DNA from: Paracoccaceae bacterium
GTDB taxonomy: Bacteria > Pseudomonadota > Alphaproteobacteria > Rhodobacterales > Rhodobacteraceae
Length of the DNA stretch: 64,000 nt
Direction of reading: 5' to 3'
Assembly: GCA_014872875.1 (NCBI GenBank)
Contig: WKFI01000011.1
Coordinates: forward strand, 310,001-374,000
Translations under genes and position numbers: made by a program
In this document: piece after piece, positions 1 to 8,263 of the stretch
How positions within the stretch are numbered: position 1 is the first letter of the stretch
Layout of the letters: every line of letters begins with the position of its first letter
The notes under the pieces: model-generated
Told to the model about the DNA's origin: nothing
What the model saw: the letters and a program-made list of their open reading frames with translations, nothing else
The model's database searches: none

Positions 1-412
1 CGAAGGCGGCGAACGGGCGATGCGCCTGGCGCTGTCCACCCTGCCGGAAGACCGCAAGGTCAGCTATATCAACGCACATGGAACCTCGACCCCCGTTGGC
101 GATGTCGGCGAAGTTGAAGCCTGCCGCCGGGTCTTTGGCGAAGGCTATGTGCCGCCGATCAGTTCCACCAAATCCATGACCGGCCACGCCCAGGGTGCGG
201 CCGGTGCGTTGGAGGCAATCTTCTGCCTGCTGATGCTGGACAATGATTTCATCACACCATCAATCAATGTCGACACCTTGGCCGAAGGCATTCAGCCCGG
301 CGAAGTTGCAACCGAACTGGTCGAAAACGCTGGTCTCGATTCGGTGATGACCAACAGCTTTGGCTTTGGCGGCACCAACGGTTCGATGGTTCTGAGCAAG
401 TACAAGGGGTAA
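1..412 (+). CDS. fabB: 3-oxoacyl-ACP synthase I (FabB), C-terminal part
   Basis: This is the C-terminal third of a beta-ketoacyl-ACP synthase, which condenses malonyl-ACP with acyl-ACP in cytoplasmic fatty acid elongation. The 5' end lies before the window. The thiolase-fold C-terminal half is visible: the catalytic histidine motif NAHGTSTPVGD, the KSMTGHAQGAAG segment with the conserved lysine and second catalytic histidine, and the terminal NSFGFGGTN loop. The active-site cysteine half is missing. The stop is 5 bp before the fabI start, so both are probably cotranscribed. FabB rather than FabF is inferred from the fabI neighbour and from the typical alphaproteobacterial fabA-fabB-fabI order; fabA itself is outside the window. 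Confidence 0.93.
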   Translation, partial: EGGERAMRLALSTLPEDRKVSYINAHGTSTPVGDVGEVEACRRVFGEGYVPPISSTKSMTGHAQGAAGALEAIFCLLMLDNDFITPSINVDTLAEGIQPGEVATELVENAGLDSVMTNSFGFGGTNGSMVLSKYKG

Positions 413-417
413 CAACC

Positions 418-1209
418 ATGACAGGAGTTTTGCAGGGCAAGCGTGGCCTGATCATGGGCGTGGCAAATGACCGTTCCATTGCCTGGGGGATTGCCAAGGC
501 GATGCACGAAGCAGGTGCCGAACTGGCCTTCACTTACCAGGGTGAAGCCTTCGGAAAACGGCTGGAGCCGCTGGCCCAAAGTGTCGGATCGGATTTCATG
601 GTCGATGCGGATGTCACCGACGACGCGTCGCTGGACCGCGCATTTGCCGAACTGGCCGAGCGTTGGCCCACCATCGATTTTGTGGTTCACGCCATCGCCT
701 ATTCCGACAAGTCGGAACTGACAGGGCGGTTCCTGAACACGACCCGGGCGAATTTCAAGAACTCGATGGACATCTCGGCCTATTCCTTCATCGAGGTGGC
801 GCGTCGGGCTTATCCGATGATGCAGGAAAACGGTGGTACACTGCTGACGCTGACCTATCAGGGATCGAACCGGGTTGTGCCGAACTACAACGTGATGGGC
901 GTGGCGAAGGCCGCGTTGGAGGCCGCGACCCGGTATTTGGCCAATGATCTGGGTCCCGATGGCATCCGCGTCAACGCGATCTCGCCCGGTCCGATGAAGA
1001 CCCTGGCCGGTGCTGCTATCGGCGGCGCGCGCAAGACCTTCCGCCACACCGAAGAAAACGCTCCGATGCGATCGAACGCAACGCTGGAGGCCGTCGGCGG
1101 TACGGCAGTCTACCTCACCTCGGATGCAGGTGCCTTCACCACAGGTGAAGTCATTCGCGTTGATGGTGGGTTCCATGTACTAGGCATGCCACAGCCTGAA
1201 TCGCTGTAA
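418..1209 (+). CDS. fabI: Enoyl-ACP reductase (NADH), FabI
   Basis: This 263-residue short-chain dehydrogenase-like enzyme reduces trans-2-enoyl-ACP in the last step of each fatty acid elongation cycle. The N-terminal cofactor loop GVANDRSIAWG is at about residues 14-24. The FabI-type catalytic set is visible as Y147, Y157 and K164, in the context NYNVMGVAK that matches E. coli FabI almost exactly. The C-terminal substrate-loop region SPGPMKTLAGAAI is present. Length is normal for the family. It starts 5 bp after fabB, so the two are translated as a pair. FabI is the classic triclosan target; nothing in the sequence suggests an altered variant. Confidence 0.96.
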   Translation: MTGVLQGKRGLIMGVANDRSIAWGIAKAMHEAGAELAFTYQGEAFGKRLEPLAQSVGSDFMVDADVTDDASLDRAFAELAERWPTIDFVVHAIAYSDKSELTGRFLNTTRANFKNSMDISAYSFIEVARRAYPMMQENGGTLLTLTYQGSNRVVPNYNVMGVAKAALEAATRYLANDLGPDGIRVNAISPGPMKTLAGAAIGGARKTFRHTEENAPMRSNATLEAVGGTAVYLTSDAGAFTTGEVIRVDGGFHVLGMPQPESL

Positions 1210-1287
1210 CCGTGAAATCCACCCAAGGTTGAGCGGTTTGCACGGCCGCTCGCCGCTTCGCGGTCAAAGTGCCGCCACGTCAATGCC

Positions 1288-1869
1288 ATGTTTCGCTGTT
1301 ATCCCAACCTCATGGAACAGCGTAATCAGCATACCGCCACGGATGATGTCTCCCTCAGCGCAGCCCTGCGTGAACCCGCGCGCAAGCCGGGTTTTGTCAG
1401 GATTGCCGGATGGTGCCTTGTCGTGGGCTGCGCTTTGTCTATGGGCGCAATTCTGGTGACAAATCCGATGGTTGGCGAGAAGCTGTCGACCCTGACCGAA
1501 TTCGATACGTCGCAGGATGCAGATGATCTCCCGGCTGCGGGAACTGCAGCGTCGCAAGACGTCGATGCCAGCGACGCCGAGTTCAAATTCCCGATTCGCA
1601 CCATCATGGCGGTTGGTTCAGTCAGCCAATCGGCCCGCTCGGCTTTGGGACTGGGCAGTCCGATGGATGCGATCACGACCGAGGGGCTGAATCTTGAGGG
1701 GCTGGAAATCACGGGCCTCGACCCCAAAGCGGCGGATCAAGACACCGAGACGCAAGGCTCGTCCTTCTTTTCGGGGTCATCTTCAAGCAACAACGAACGT
1801 CCGACCGTCAGCGTTCTGCCGCAAAGCCGCGTTCCCGTGCGCCGTGCAGGAGTAAGCACCTCGAACTGA
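1288..1869 (+). CDS. Hypothetical single-pass membrane protein
   Basis: I do not recognise this protein of up to 193 residues. A basic segment (REPARKPGFVR) precedes one hydrophobic helix (GWCLVVGCALSMGAILVTNP, about residues 39-58). A polar, Ser/Asp/Thr-rich, low-complexity tail of about 130 residues follows, which would lie in the periplasm if the positive-inside rule holds. The tail ends in QSRVPVRRAGVSTSN. No catalytic motif is seen. The start is uncertain: ATG 1288 and ATG 1312 both lack a clear Shine-Dalgarno sequence. It is convergent with the next gene with only 7 bp between the stops. Confidence 0.6.
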   Translation: MFRCYPNLMEQRNQHTATDDVSLSAALREPARKPGFVRIAGWCLVVGCALSMGAILVTNPMVGEKLSTLTEFDTSQDADDLPAAGTAASQDVDASDAEFKFPIRTIMAVGSVSQSARSALGLGSPMDAITTEGLNLEGLEITGLDPKAADQDTETQGSSFFSGSSSSNNERPTVSVLPQSRVPVRRAGVSTSN

Positions 1870-1876
1870 TCGGTCC

Positions 1877-2953
1877 TCAAGCTGAACGGGCCTGTTCCAA
1901 TTCTGATGCCAGGACCTGCACCAGCTCTGCGGTTTTCATCGCGCGAGCCAAAGGCGCGCCCTGCCCAGCCCACTGCGCAGCGTAGCCCGCAACACCCGCC
2001 TGCTTGGCCGCTGCCATTAGCGCCTTGGTCGCGTCATAGAGCACTGGATAGTCCGGTAATTCTGCCCCCATTTGATCTCGCGTCCAGTCGATCAGCGCAT
2101 TGCCAAGGCAACGTGCAGGACGGCCGGAAATCGCTGGCGACAGGTGAGTGCGCAACCCCGGCGATCCGACCAAGGCCTGTCGGTAGTCCGCATCCGCTGC
2201 ACTTTCGTCGGTCGCAATAAATGCCGTGCCCAATTGTGCAGCAACTGCCCCCACATTCAAGGCGGCTGCGATCCCCTGACCCGTCATGATCCCACCCGCT
2301 GCGATCACCGGCAGGTGACATTCCCGAACAATCAACTGTGTCAGCGTCAAGCTGCTGAGACCGGCATCCGGCCCGTCCGGATCGAATATTCCACGATGGC
2401 CGCCCGCCTCGATCCCCTGGGCGATAATCGCATCCAGCCCGGCGGCCTGAATGGCATGCGCTTCTTCCAGCGATGTCGCAGAAGCAGCCAAAAAACAACC
2501 GGCCTCCCGCAGGTCGGAGATCAAGCCAGCACCAGGCAGGCCAAAATGGAAGGTCACGACCTCGGGCTTTTCCTCCAACACCATTTGCTGCATCGCTGCG
2601 TTGTGGAGAAAGCTCAGGTAGATTTCGGTCAAGCGCTCGGGTGCTGATCCCTCGAACTGGTCAAACAGCGGTCCCATGCGGCGCAGCCAATCGGCTTCGG
2701 CATCCGGCCGGGGCTCGGCGGGTCTGTGGCAGAAGAAATTCACGTTCAGGGGCGTGGCCCCAGCCGCCCGCGCGTCGCGGATCATCTGGCGGGCCTGATC
2801 AACGGTAGAGGCGCCCAGCCCCAGAGACCCCAGACCGCCCGCCTGCGACACGGCACCAGCCATCGCTGGTGTCGAAACCCCAGCCATAGGGGCCTGAAAG
2901 ATAGGATGCTTCAGACCGATCCGGTCCAGAATTTCGGTCGCGCGATGTCTCAT
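1877..2953 (-). CDS. Nitronate monooxygenase-like FMN enzyme (2-nitropropane dioxygenase family)
   Basis: This TIM-barrel flavoprotein of 358 residues belongs to the 2-nitropropane dioxygenase / nitronate monooxygenase family, which oxidises alkyl nitronates with FMN and oxygen. Family marks are the N-terminal HPIFQAPMAGVSTPAMAGAVS strand, the AQGIEAGGHRG loop typical of the FMN site, and PVIAAGGIMTGQG followed by GTAFIATDES. ATG 2953 is chosen over upstream starts because a GGGAGAG ribosome site precedes it. The true substrate is not shown by sequence; related enzymes include FabK-like enoyl reductases, but FabI is already encoded next door. It is transcribed toward the hypothetical gene at 1288. 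Confidence 0.85.
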   Translation of the reverse strand: MRHRATEILDRIGLKHPIFQAPMAGVSTPAMAGAVSQAGGLGSLGLGASTVDQARQMIRDARAAGATPLNVNFFCHRPAEPRPDAEADWLRRMGPLFDQFEGSAPERLTEIYLSFLHNAAMQQMVLEEKPEVVTFHFGLPGAGLISDLREAGCFLAASATSLEEAHAIQAAGLDAIIAQGIEAGGHRGIFDPDGPDAGLSSLTLTQLIVRECHLPVIAAGGIMTGQGIAAALNVGAVAAQLGTAFIATDESAADADYRQALVGSPGLRTHLSPAISGRPARCLGNALIDWTRDQMGAELPDYPVLYDATKALMAAAKQAGVAGYAAQWAGQGAPLARAMKTAELVQVLASELEQARSA

Positions 2954-3031
2954 GGTTCTCTCCCGGTTCAAGGTCAGAAAACCGGGAAAGGCGAAGCTTG
3001 GCAACATCAAAGCTGTTGCCAAGCTCAGGTG

Positions 3032-3460
3032 TCAGTTGATGCTGACAAGTTCGATTTCAAAAATCAGATCCTTGCCCGCAAGCGGGTGGTTGGCGTCCAA
3101 GGTTACCGTGGCTTCATCCACTTCGACCACCGTCACCGGCAGGGCCTGACCGTCCGGGGTCTGCATCTGCAACTGTGTCCCCAACTCCAGCGGAATATCG
3201 TCCGGGATACCTTCGCGCGGGATGGCCTGACGGGCTGCCGGATTTATCGGACCATAGGCTTGTTCGCACGGGATGTTCAGGGTCTTCTTCTCACCCACCT
3301 TCATACCGGCCATTTCATTGTCCATCCCTGGGATGACCTGCCCTGCCCCGGCTTTGAACTCCAGCGGATCGCGCCCTTCGGAACTGTCAAAAACGCTCCC
3401 GTCTTTCAAAGTTCCCGTATAGTGAATGCGCACGGTATCGCCGTTTTTGACCTCGGTCAT
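3032..3460 (-). CDS. FKBP-type peptidyl-prolyl cis-trans isomerase, SlyD-like
   Basis: This 142-residue protein catalyses proline isomerisation and probably acts as a folding chaperone. The FKBP core is clear: VRIHYTGTLKDGSVFDSS near the N-terminus, then PLEFKAGAGQVIPGMDNEMAGMKVGEKK, and a closing LIFEIELVSI strand. Between these lies an inserted flap region (AYGPINPAARQAIPREG...), as in SlyD and SlpA. The histidine/cysteine-rich metal-binding tail of E. coli SlyD is absent, so nickel delivery is unlikely. There is no signal peptide, so it should be cytoplasmic. It sits upstream of, and on the same strand as, the nitronate monooxygenase-like gene with about 80 bp between them. Confidence 0.9.
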   Translation of the reverse strand: MTEVKNGDTVRIHYTGTLKDGSVFDSSEGRDPLEFKAGAGQVIPGMDNEMAGMKVGEKKTLNIPCEQAYGPINPAARQAIPREGIPDDIPLELGTQLQMQTPDGQALPVTVVEVDEATVTLDANHPLAGKDLIFEIELVSIN

Positions 3461-3610
3461 GGAGTGTCCAGTTCTGGTTTAGGTTTCAAAGGATCGCAGC
3501 CTAGCGAGTAGACCCGGAATGTAAAGCCGACGCTTCGACAATGGTCGAAATCTGGCCCCCTTCCACCTGCTTGCACCCTGTGCCACTCTCCGCACCAAGG
3601 AGGACCGCCA

Positions 3611-4297
3611 ATGCCAATCACCACCTGCATCTTTGATGCCTATGGTACACTGTTCGACGTCTCGGCCGCCGCACGACAAGCCGCGCAGGAACCCGAGTTT
3701 CCACAGCTGAAAGACAGCTGGATGCAACTGGCCAATCAGTGGCGTTTGAAGCAGTTGCAATACACTTGGCTGCGGGCCGTCGTGGACGCGCATGCTGATT
3801 TCTGGGACGTTACCCAAAACGGTTTGGACTGGGCTTTGGAAGCGACAGGGTTGGCAGGTAATGACGCGCTGCGCAAACGGCTTCTGGATCTCTACTGGGA
3901 ACTCCAGGCCTATCCCGAGGTACCAGCGATGCTCAAAGCGCTGAAAGCGGGCGGTATGAATACGGCGATCTTGTCCAACGGGTCACCGGATATGCTGAAC
4001 GGCGCTGTGCAGTCTGCTGGTGTCGGCGACGTGTTGGACGACGTACTCTCGGTCGAAAACGTGGGTGTATTCAAACCCGATGCACGGGTTTACGATCTTG
4101 TGGGCGAACGGTTTGGTTGTAGCAAGGACGAGGTTCTCTTTGTTTCCTCGAACGGCTGGGATGCCGGTTGCGCCACAGGTTACGGCTTTACTACTGCTTG
4201 GGTGAACCGCGCGGGGGAACCAGTGGACCGCCTGCCGTGGACACCCGCACATATCCTGTCCGACCTGACCTCCATCCCTGATCTCGCAGGAGTTTGA
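3611..4297 (+). CDS. Haloacid dehalogenase, type II (L-2-haloacid dehalogenase-like)
   Basis: This 228-residue HAD hydrolase matches the L-2-haloacid dehalogenase subgroup. The nucleophile is D9 in FDAYGTLFD, with T13. R45 lies in the NQWRLKQLQYTWLR helix, followed by S122-N123 (LSNGSPD), K155 (FKPDARVY) and S180-N181-D184 (SSNGWDAGCA). Together these fit the catalytic set of type II dehalogenases that release halide from 2-haloalkanoic acids with inversion. Start ATG 3611 has a perfect AGGAGG site. Its stop is immediately followed by the ATG of the alpha/beta hydrolase, and a dehydratase-like gene overlaps that one, so these are probably one operon. The natural halogenated substrate cannot be read from sequence. 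Confidence 0.9.
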   Translation: MPITTCIFDAYGTLFDVSAAARQAAQEPEFPQLKDSWMQLANQWRLKQLQYTWLRAVVDAHADFWDVTQNGLDWALEATGLAGNDALRKRLLDLYWELQAYPEVPAMLKALKAGGMNTAILSNGSPDMLNGAVQSAGVGDVLDDVLSVENVGVFKPDARVYDLVGERFGCSKDEVLFVSSNGWDAGCATGYGFTTAWVNRAGEPVDRLPWTPAHILSDLTSIPDLAGV

Positions 4298-5134
4298 ATG
4301 CCCCGTTTCACAACGTCCGATGGCCTGTCCCTGTATTACTCCGACACTGGTCCCGGGACGGCCCAACCGATCTTGTGCCTGCCCGGGCTGACGCGGTGCA
4401 GCCGGGATTTTGAGTTCTATGCCCAGCACGCCGTTGGACTTCGGATGATTGCATTGGATTATCGTGGCCGCGGGCAATCGGACTACGATCCTGACTATTC
4501 CAATTACAACGTTCCCAAGGAAAGCTTGGACGTGATCGAATTGCTGGATCACCTGGGTCTGGACAAGGTCACTATCCTTGGCACCTCGCGCGGCGGACTG
4601 ATTGCCATGGTGCTGGCCGCCACACACAAGGACCGTGTTGCGGGTGTCATCCTGAACGATGTGGGGCCGGTTGTCGGGACCGAGGGAATCGGCCGAATTC
4701 TGACTTATGTCGGAAAACGGCCGGTTTCCAAAACGCTTGATCAGGCAGGAGCTGCACTGAAAAACGCGATGGAGGCCGAGTTTCCGGGCGTCACGCTGGA
4801 GCGCTGGCAGGCGCAAGCCGAAATCCAGTACGCGATGACTCCCGAGGGGCTGGAGCTGCGCTATGATCCACAGCTGAGAACCGCACTGATGGAGCAGATC
4901 GCAACGGGCGAGACACCCGATCTATGGCCGGTATTCGATGCTTTGGCCGGGCTCCCGCTGGGAGTGATACGTGGGGCGAACTCTGACGTTTTGGAAACAG
5001 GCACACTAACCCAGATGAAAGAGAGGAACCCGGCGATGCATATCGCGATTGTCCCGGATCGCGGGCACGTGCCGTTTCTGGATGAACCAGAGGCCGTGGC
5101 CTTGATCAATCAGATCTTGGAGCAGGCAAAATGA
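4298..5134 (+). CDS. Alpha/beta hydrolase
   Basis: This 278-residue protein has the alpha/beta hydrolase fold. The oxyanion region is LCLPGLTRCSRD, the DYRGRGQSDYD turn follows, the nucleophile elbow is GTSRGG with S97, and the catalytic histidine sits in DRGHVPFLDEPEA near the C-terminus. There is no signal peptide, so it is cytoplasmic. It begins directly at the haloacid dehalogenase stop (TGA then ATG) with GCAGGAG upstream, and its last codons overlap the next gene by 4 bp. Sequence alone cannot tell esterase, lactonase, haloalkane dehalogenase or C-C hydrolase apart. The residue after the nucleophile is Arg, whereas haloalkane dehalogenases use Asp as nucleophile, so that activity is unlikely. 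Confidence 0.88.
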   Translation: MPRFTTSDGLSLYYSDTGPGTAQPILCLPGLTRCSRDFEFYAQHAVGLRMIALDYRGRGQSDYDPDYSNYNVPKESLDVIELLDHLGLDKVTILGTSRGGLIAMVLAATHKDRVAGVILNDVGPVVGTEGIGRILTYVGKRPVSKTLDQAGAALKNAMEAEFPGVTLERWQAQAEIQYAMTPEGLELRYDPQLRTALMEQIATGETPDLWPVFDALAGLPLGVIRGANSDVLETGTLTQMKERNPAMHIAIVPDRGHVPFLDEPEAVALINQILEQAK

Positions 5135-6108
5135 CCTCCCTAAACATGATCGAAGCGGCCGCGTCGCGACTCGACGGCCATGTTCGCCGGACACCACTCT
5201 TGTCATCTCCCTTTCTGGATGAAATCGCCGGGCGTCGGATTCTGGTCAAACCGGAGTGCCTGCAACACACCGGATCGTTCAAGTTCCGGGGCGGCTTGTC
5301 TGCGGTGACGGCACTGGACCCCGAGGTTAGGAAACGTGGTGTTATCGCGTTTTCCAGTGGCAACCACGCGCAAGGTGTCGCCCTGGCAGCCAGGATGCAT
5401 GCCATCCCGGCCGTGATCATCATGCCCAAAGACGCACCTGCGTTGAAGATCGACAACACCCGTGCCTTGGGGGCCGAGGTTGTCCTTTATGACCGGGTTG
5501 GCGGTGAAAGCCGCGAAGCCTTGGGGCAGGGACTCTCAGACGCTCGGGGTCTGACGTTGATCAAACCCTATGACGAACCGCAGGTCATCGCCGGACAGGG
5601 GACAACCGGTTTGGAGATCGCCGAACAGGCCGCGGAACTGGGCGTGACCCAGGCCGAGGTTTTGGTGTGCTGTGGCGGTGGCGGGCTGACATCCGGTATC
5701 GCGCTGGCCTTGGAAGATCGGGCGCCGGAAATGCGAGTTCGGCCCTGTGAACCTGACGGCTTCGACGACACGAAAAGGTCACTGGCCAGCGGCATTATTA
5801 CCCGCAATCCCTCCGAGTCCGGCAATATCTGCGACGCGATCCTGACGCCCCAACCGGGCGAAATCACGTTTCCCATCCTGCAAAGACTCTGTGGTCCTGG
5901 CCTGAGTGTGACCGAGGACGAAGCCCTGCAGGCCATGGCACTGGCCTTTTCCCGTCTGAAAGTGGTCGCCGAACCGGGCGGTGCTGTGGCGCTGGCTGCG
6001 GCCCTGTTCCGTGCCGACCAGCTACAAAGCGACACGGTCATCGTGACGATTTCGGGCGGCAATGTGGACCCCTCCCTGTTTCGCGAGGCCTTGAAACGGT
6101 ATGCTTGA
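5131..6108 (+). CDS. Threonine/serine dehydratase-like PLP enzyme
   Basis: This 325-residue fold-type II PLP enzyme belongs to the threonine dehydratase / serine racemase group. The Schiff-base lysine is K51 in TGSFKFRGG. The substrate loop SSGNHAQGVA and the phosphate-binding loop CCGGGGLTSG are both present, and the C-terminal TISGGN motif matches the family. It lacks the C-terminal regulatory ACT domain of biosynthetic IlvA, so it is a short catabolic-type enzyme. It overlaps the hydrolase by an ATGA junction. Likely reactions are deamination of threonine or serine, or of a hydroxy-amino acid such as hydroxyaspartate; the exact substrate is not resolved. Confidence 0.9.
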   Translation: MTSLNMIEAAASRLDGHVRRTPLLSSPFLDEIAGRRILVKPECLQHTGSFKFRGGLSAVTALDPEVRKRGVIAFSSGNHAQGVALAARMHAIPAVIIMPKDAPALKIDNTRALGAEVVLYDRVGGESREALGQGLSDARGLTLIKPYDEPQVIAGQGTTGLEIAEQAAELGVTQAEVLVCCGGGGLTSGIALALEDRAPEMRVRPCEPDGFDDTKRSLASGIITRNPSESGNICDAILTPQPGEITFPILQRLCGPGLSVTEDEALQAMALAFSRLKVVAEPGGAVALAAALFRADQLQSDTVIVTISGGNVDPSLFREALKRYA

Positions 6109-6138
6109 AGCTCCCCTCCCTTTTAGGAGAGCTGCCCA

Positions 6139-7341
6139 ATGACCCGATTCACCATAGCCTCGTTCAACGTCAAGAACCTGATCCGCGCCGACCGGGAGTA
6201 TTACAAGTTCCAGTCCTACACGCCCGAGGAATACGCCTGGAAACTGGATTGGATGGCGGATCAGTTGTTGACGATGAACGCCGACATCGTGGGCTTTCAG
6301 GAAATCTTCGAGGAAGACGCATTGCATGATGTGATCGCGGAAACCGATCGGCGCGGGCATCAGGCCAATGCAGCAAACATTCCAGATCCGTCAAAGCGGT
6401 ACCACCGCAAGGCTATTTTTCAGAAGCTCTCCTACGACGCCTACGATACGGCGTCTTTGGCTTTTGCGGCGAATGCAAACGATTCAGGTGAACCCGGTGC
6501 GCGTCGGCCGGGTCTGGCGACCTTGTCCCGCTTTGGCTTTGTCGAAGAACCCGAGGTCATTCAGGAACTGGACCAGCCTTTGGACATTCCGATGTCGGCC
6601 CTTGGCGGGGATGAGGAAGCGGGGTTCTACTCACTCCGACGACTGTCCCGACCGATCCTGAAAACCCGCATTCCAATCGGCAAGCGTGCGGTGACAGTCT
6701 TCAACTGTCACCTGAAGTCGAAGCTTGGTGAATACGTGAGACCGCAAGGCGCTGAATTCGCGCCCGAAACCGTCCTGACGGCCTATGACCCGGCTGGGCG
6801 GGCCCTGGGCGCCCTGCGGTCAGCGCTTCGTCGCATGGCGGAAGCCTGGGTACTGCGCTGCGCCATTCTGGACGAAATGGACCAAGGCAGGCCAGTCATG
6901 GTTCTGGGGGACTTCAACGACGGGGAGCACGCCGTGAGCAGCGAAATCGTCAGTGGTGAGCTGCCGTTCCGAAACTATTCGTGGATGCTGCGCCACGACG
7001 CCCGGCACAAGGACGACCGCTATTCGACGAAGGAGAATGCAAAAATCACGGAGGCCGTGGACCGGGTGCGCCTGAGGTCCGCCGAAAAAATGTTCCTGCG
7101 CAAATCTTTGCGCGATGTGGTCTATACGGCGGCCTTTGGCGGCGTGCATGAAAGCATCGATCAGATTTACATGTCCCGCCATTTTGATCCGCTCTATGAC
7201 AAGTCGATCGGTGAAATGATTTACTTCAGCGTCTTCAACGACCATCTGACCGATGGCAGCCATCCCGAAGCGCCCTACAACAAGTTGGCTTCGGACCACG
7301 GTCAGATCATGGCGCATATGCACTTGAACACGCCCGGTTGA
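6139..7341 (+). CDS. Endonuclease/exonuclease/phosphatase family protein
   Basis: This 400-residue protein carries the metal-dependent endonuclease/exonuclease/phosphatase fold. It starts with FTIASFNVKNLI, holds a metal-binding glutamate in IVGFQEIFEE, has the NCHLKSK strand, the GDFNDGEHA catalytic loop and the C-terminal SDHGQIMAHM metal/His motif. There is no signal peptide, so an intracellular role is likely. The start has an AGGAG site 8-12 bp upstream, 30 bp after the dehydratase stop. Members of this fold cleave DNA, RNA, inositol phosphates or sphingolipids, and sequence alone does not show which applies here. Confidence 0.85.
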   Translation: MTRFTIASFNVKNLIRADREYYKFQSYTPEEYAWKLDWMADQLLTMNADIVGFQEIFEEDALHDVIAETDRRGHQANAANIPDPSKRYHRKAIFQKLSYDAYDTASLAFAANANDSGEPGARRPGLATLSRFGFVEEPEVIQELDQPLDIPMSALGGDEEAGFYSLRRLSRPILKTRIPIGKRAVTVFNCHLKSKLGEYVRPQGAEFAPETVLTAYDPAGRALGALRSALRRMAEAWVLRCAILDEMDQGRPVMVLGDFNDGEHAVSSEIVSGELPFRNYSWMLRHDARHKDDRYSTKENAKITEAVDRVRLRSAEKMFLRKSLRDVVYTAAFGGVHESIDQIYMSRHFDPLYDKSIGEMIYFSVFNDHLTDGSHPEAPYNKLASDHGQIMAHMHLNTPG

Positions 7342-7469
7342 GGCATTGCCAATGGGTTTAGACATGCAAGTCAAGGGCACAAGGCACTGCATGGTCATTG
7401 CAACTGGTCGCCTTTACCTCCTGCCAAAGCGAAGGTTAGAAAGAGAGCGCAAAATCAAGGGAGAGAGCC

Positions 7470-8261
7470 ATGCAAATTGCCGATCTGGGTGACGTTCGAC
7501 TGCACTATCGCATTGATGGCAACCCGGATGGAGCACCGGTTGTGTTTGCCAATTCCCTGGGCACCGATTTGCGGCTATGGGACCCGATCCTGCCCTTGCT
7601 GCCGTCCAATCTGAAATACATCCGCTTTGACAAGCGCGGGCACGGGCTCTCCTCGCTGACCGAAGCGCCGCACTCGATGGGAACCTTGGTCCGGGATACC
7701 GAACGGTTGCTGGATCATCTGAATGTCAGGAACTGCGTCTTTGTCGGACTATCGATAGGGGGCATGATCGCACAAGGTTTGGCCGTCAAACGCCTTGATC
7801 AGATCCGTGCGGTTGTCCTGTCCAACACGGCGGCGAAAATCGGGACGCCAGAGATGTGGAAATCCCGGATCGATGCGGTCAATTCCGGTGGCATAGAAGC
7901 ATTGGCCGACAGCATCATGGAACGTTGGTTCTCAAAAGGTTTCCGCGCCTCGGCGGAGCTGGAGCTGTGGCGCAACATGCTGGTCCGGCAGCCTGACGCG
8001 GGATACGCCGGGTGTTCGGCTGCCATCGCCGGGACGGACTTCTATACGCCGACCAGTGGATTGCGCCTGCCCGCTCTGGGCATCGCCGGGTCCGAAGACG
8101 GCTCGACGCCGCCGGATCTGGTGCGCGAAACGGTGGACCTGATCCCGGGCTCGAAATTTCACCTGATCCGCAAGGCAGGCCACTTGCCCTGCGTTGAACA
8201 GCCCAAGGAATACGCCGGAATCCTGACCGATTTCCTATCCGAAATCGGTCACGGCGGCTGA
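7470..8261 (+). CDS. pcaD: 3-oxoadipate enol-lactonase, PcaD
   Basis: This 263-residue alpha/beta hydrolase resembles PcaD, which opens 3-oxoadipate enol-lactone in the protocatechuate branch of the beta-ketoadipate pathway. The nucleophile elbow is GLSIGGM (S95), preceded by FDKRGHGLSS, and the catalytic histidine is in KAGHLPCVEQP. A GGGAGAG ribosome site precedes ATG 7470. It is followed 2 bp later by another hydrolase and then by a PcaB-like cycloisomerase, which supports the pathway assignment. The dioxygenase genes (pcaGH) and decarboxylase gene (pcaC) are not next to it, so either they lie elsewhere or the cluster has been remodelled. Confidence 0.82.
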   Translation: MQIADLGDVRLHYRIDGNPDGAPVVFANSLGTDLRLWDPILPLLPSNLKYIRFDKRGHGLSSLTEAPHSMGTLVRDTERLLDHLNVRNCVFVGLSIGGMIAQGLAVKRLDQIRAVVLSNTAAKIGTPEMWKSRIDAVNSGGIEALADSIMERWFSKGFRASAELELWRNMLVRQPDAGYAGCSAAIAGTDFYTPTSGLRLPALGIAGSEDGSTPPDLVRETVDLIPGSKFHLIRKAGHLPCVEQPKEYAGILTDFLSEIGHGG

Positions 8262-8263
8262 GT

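Noticed and set aside
292-1176. A 294-codon minus-strand open frame over fabB-fabI
   Set aside because: Antisense to fabI, whose catalytic residues are all in place.
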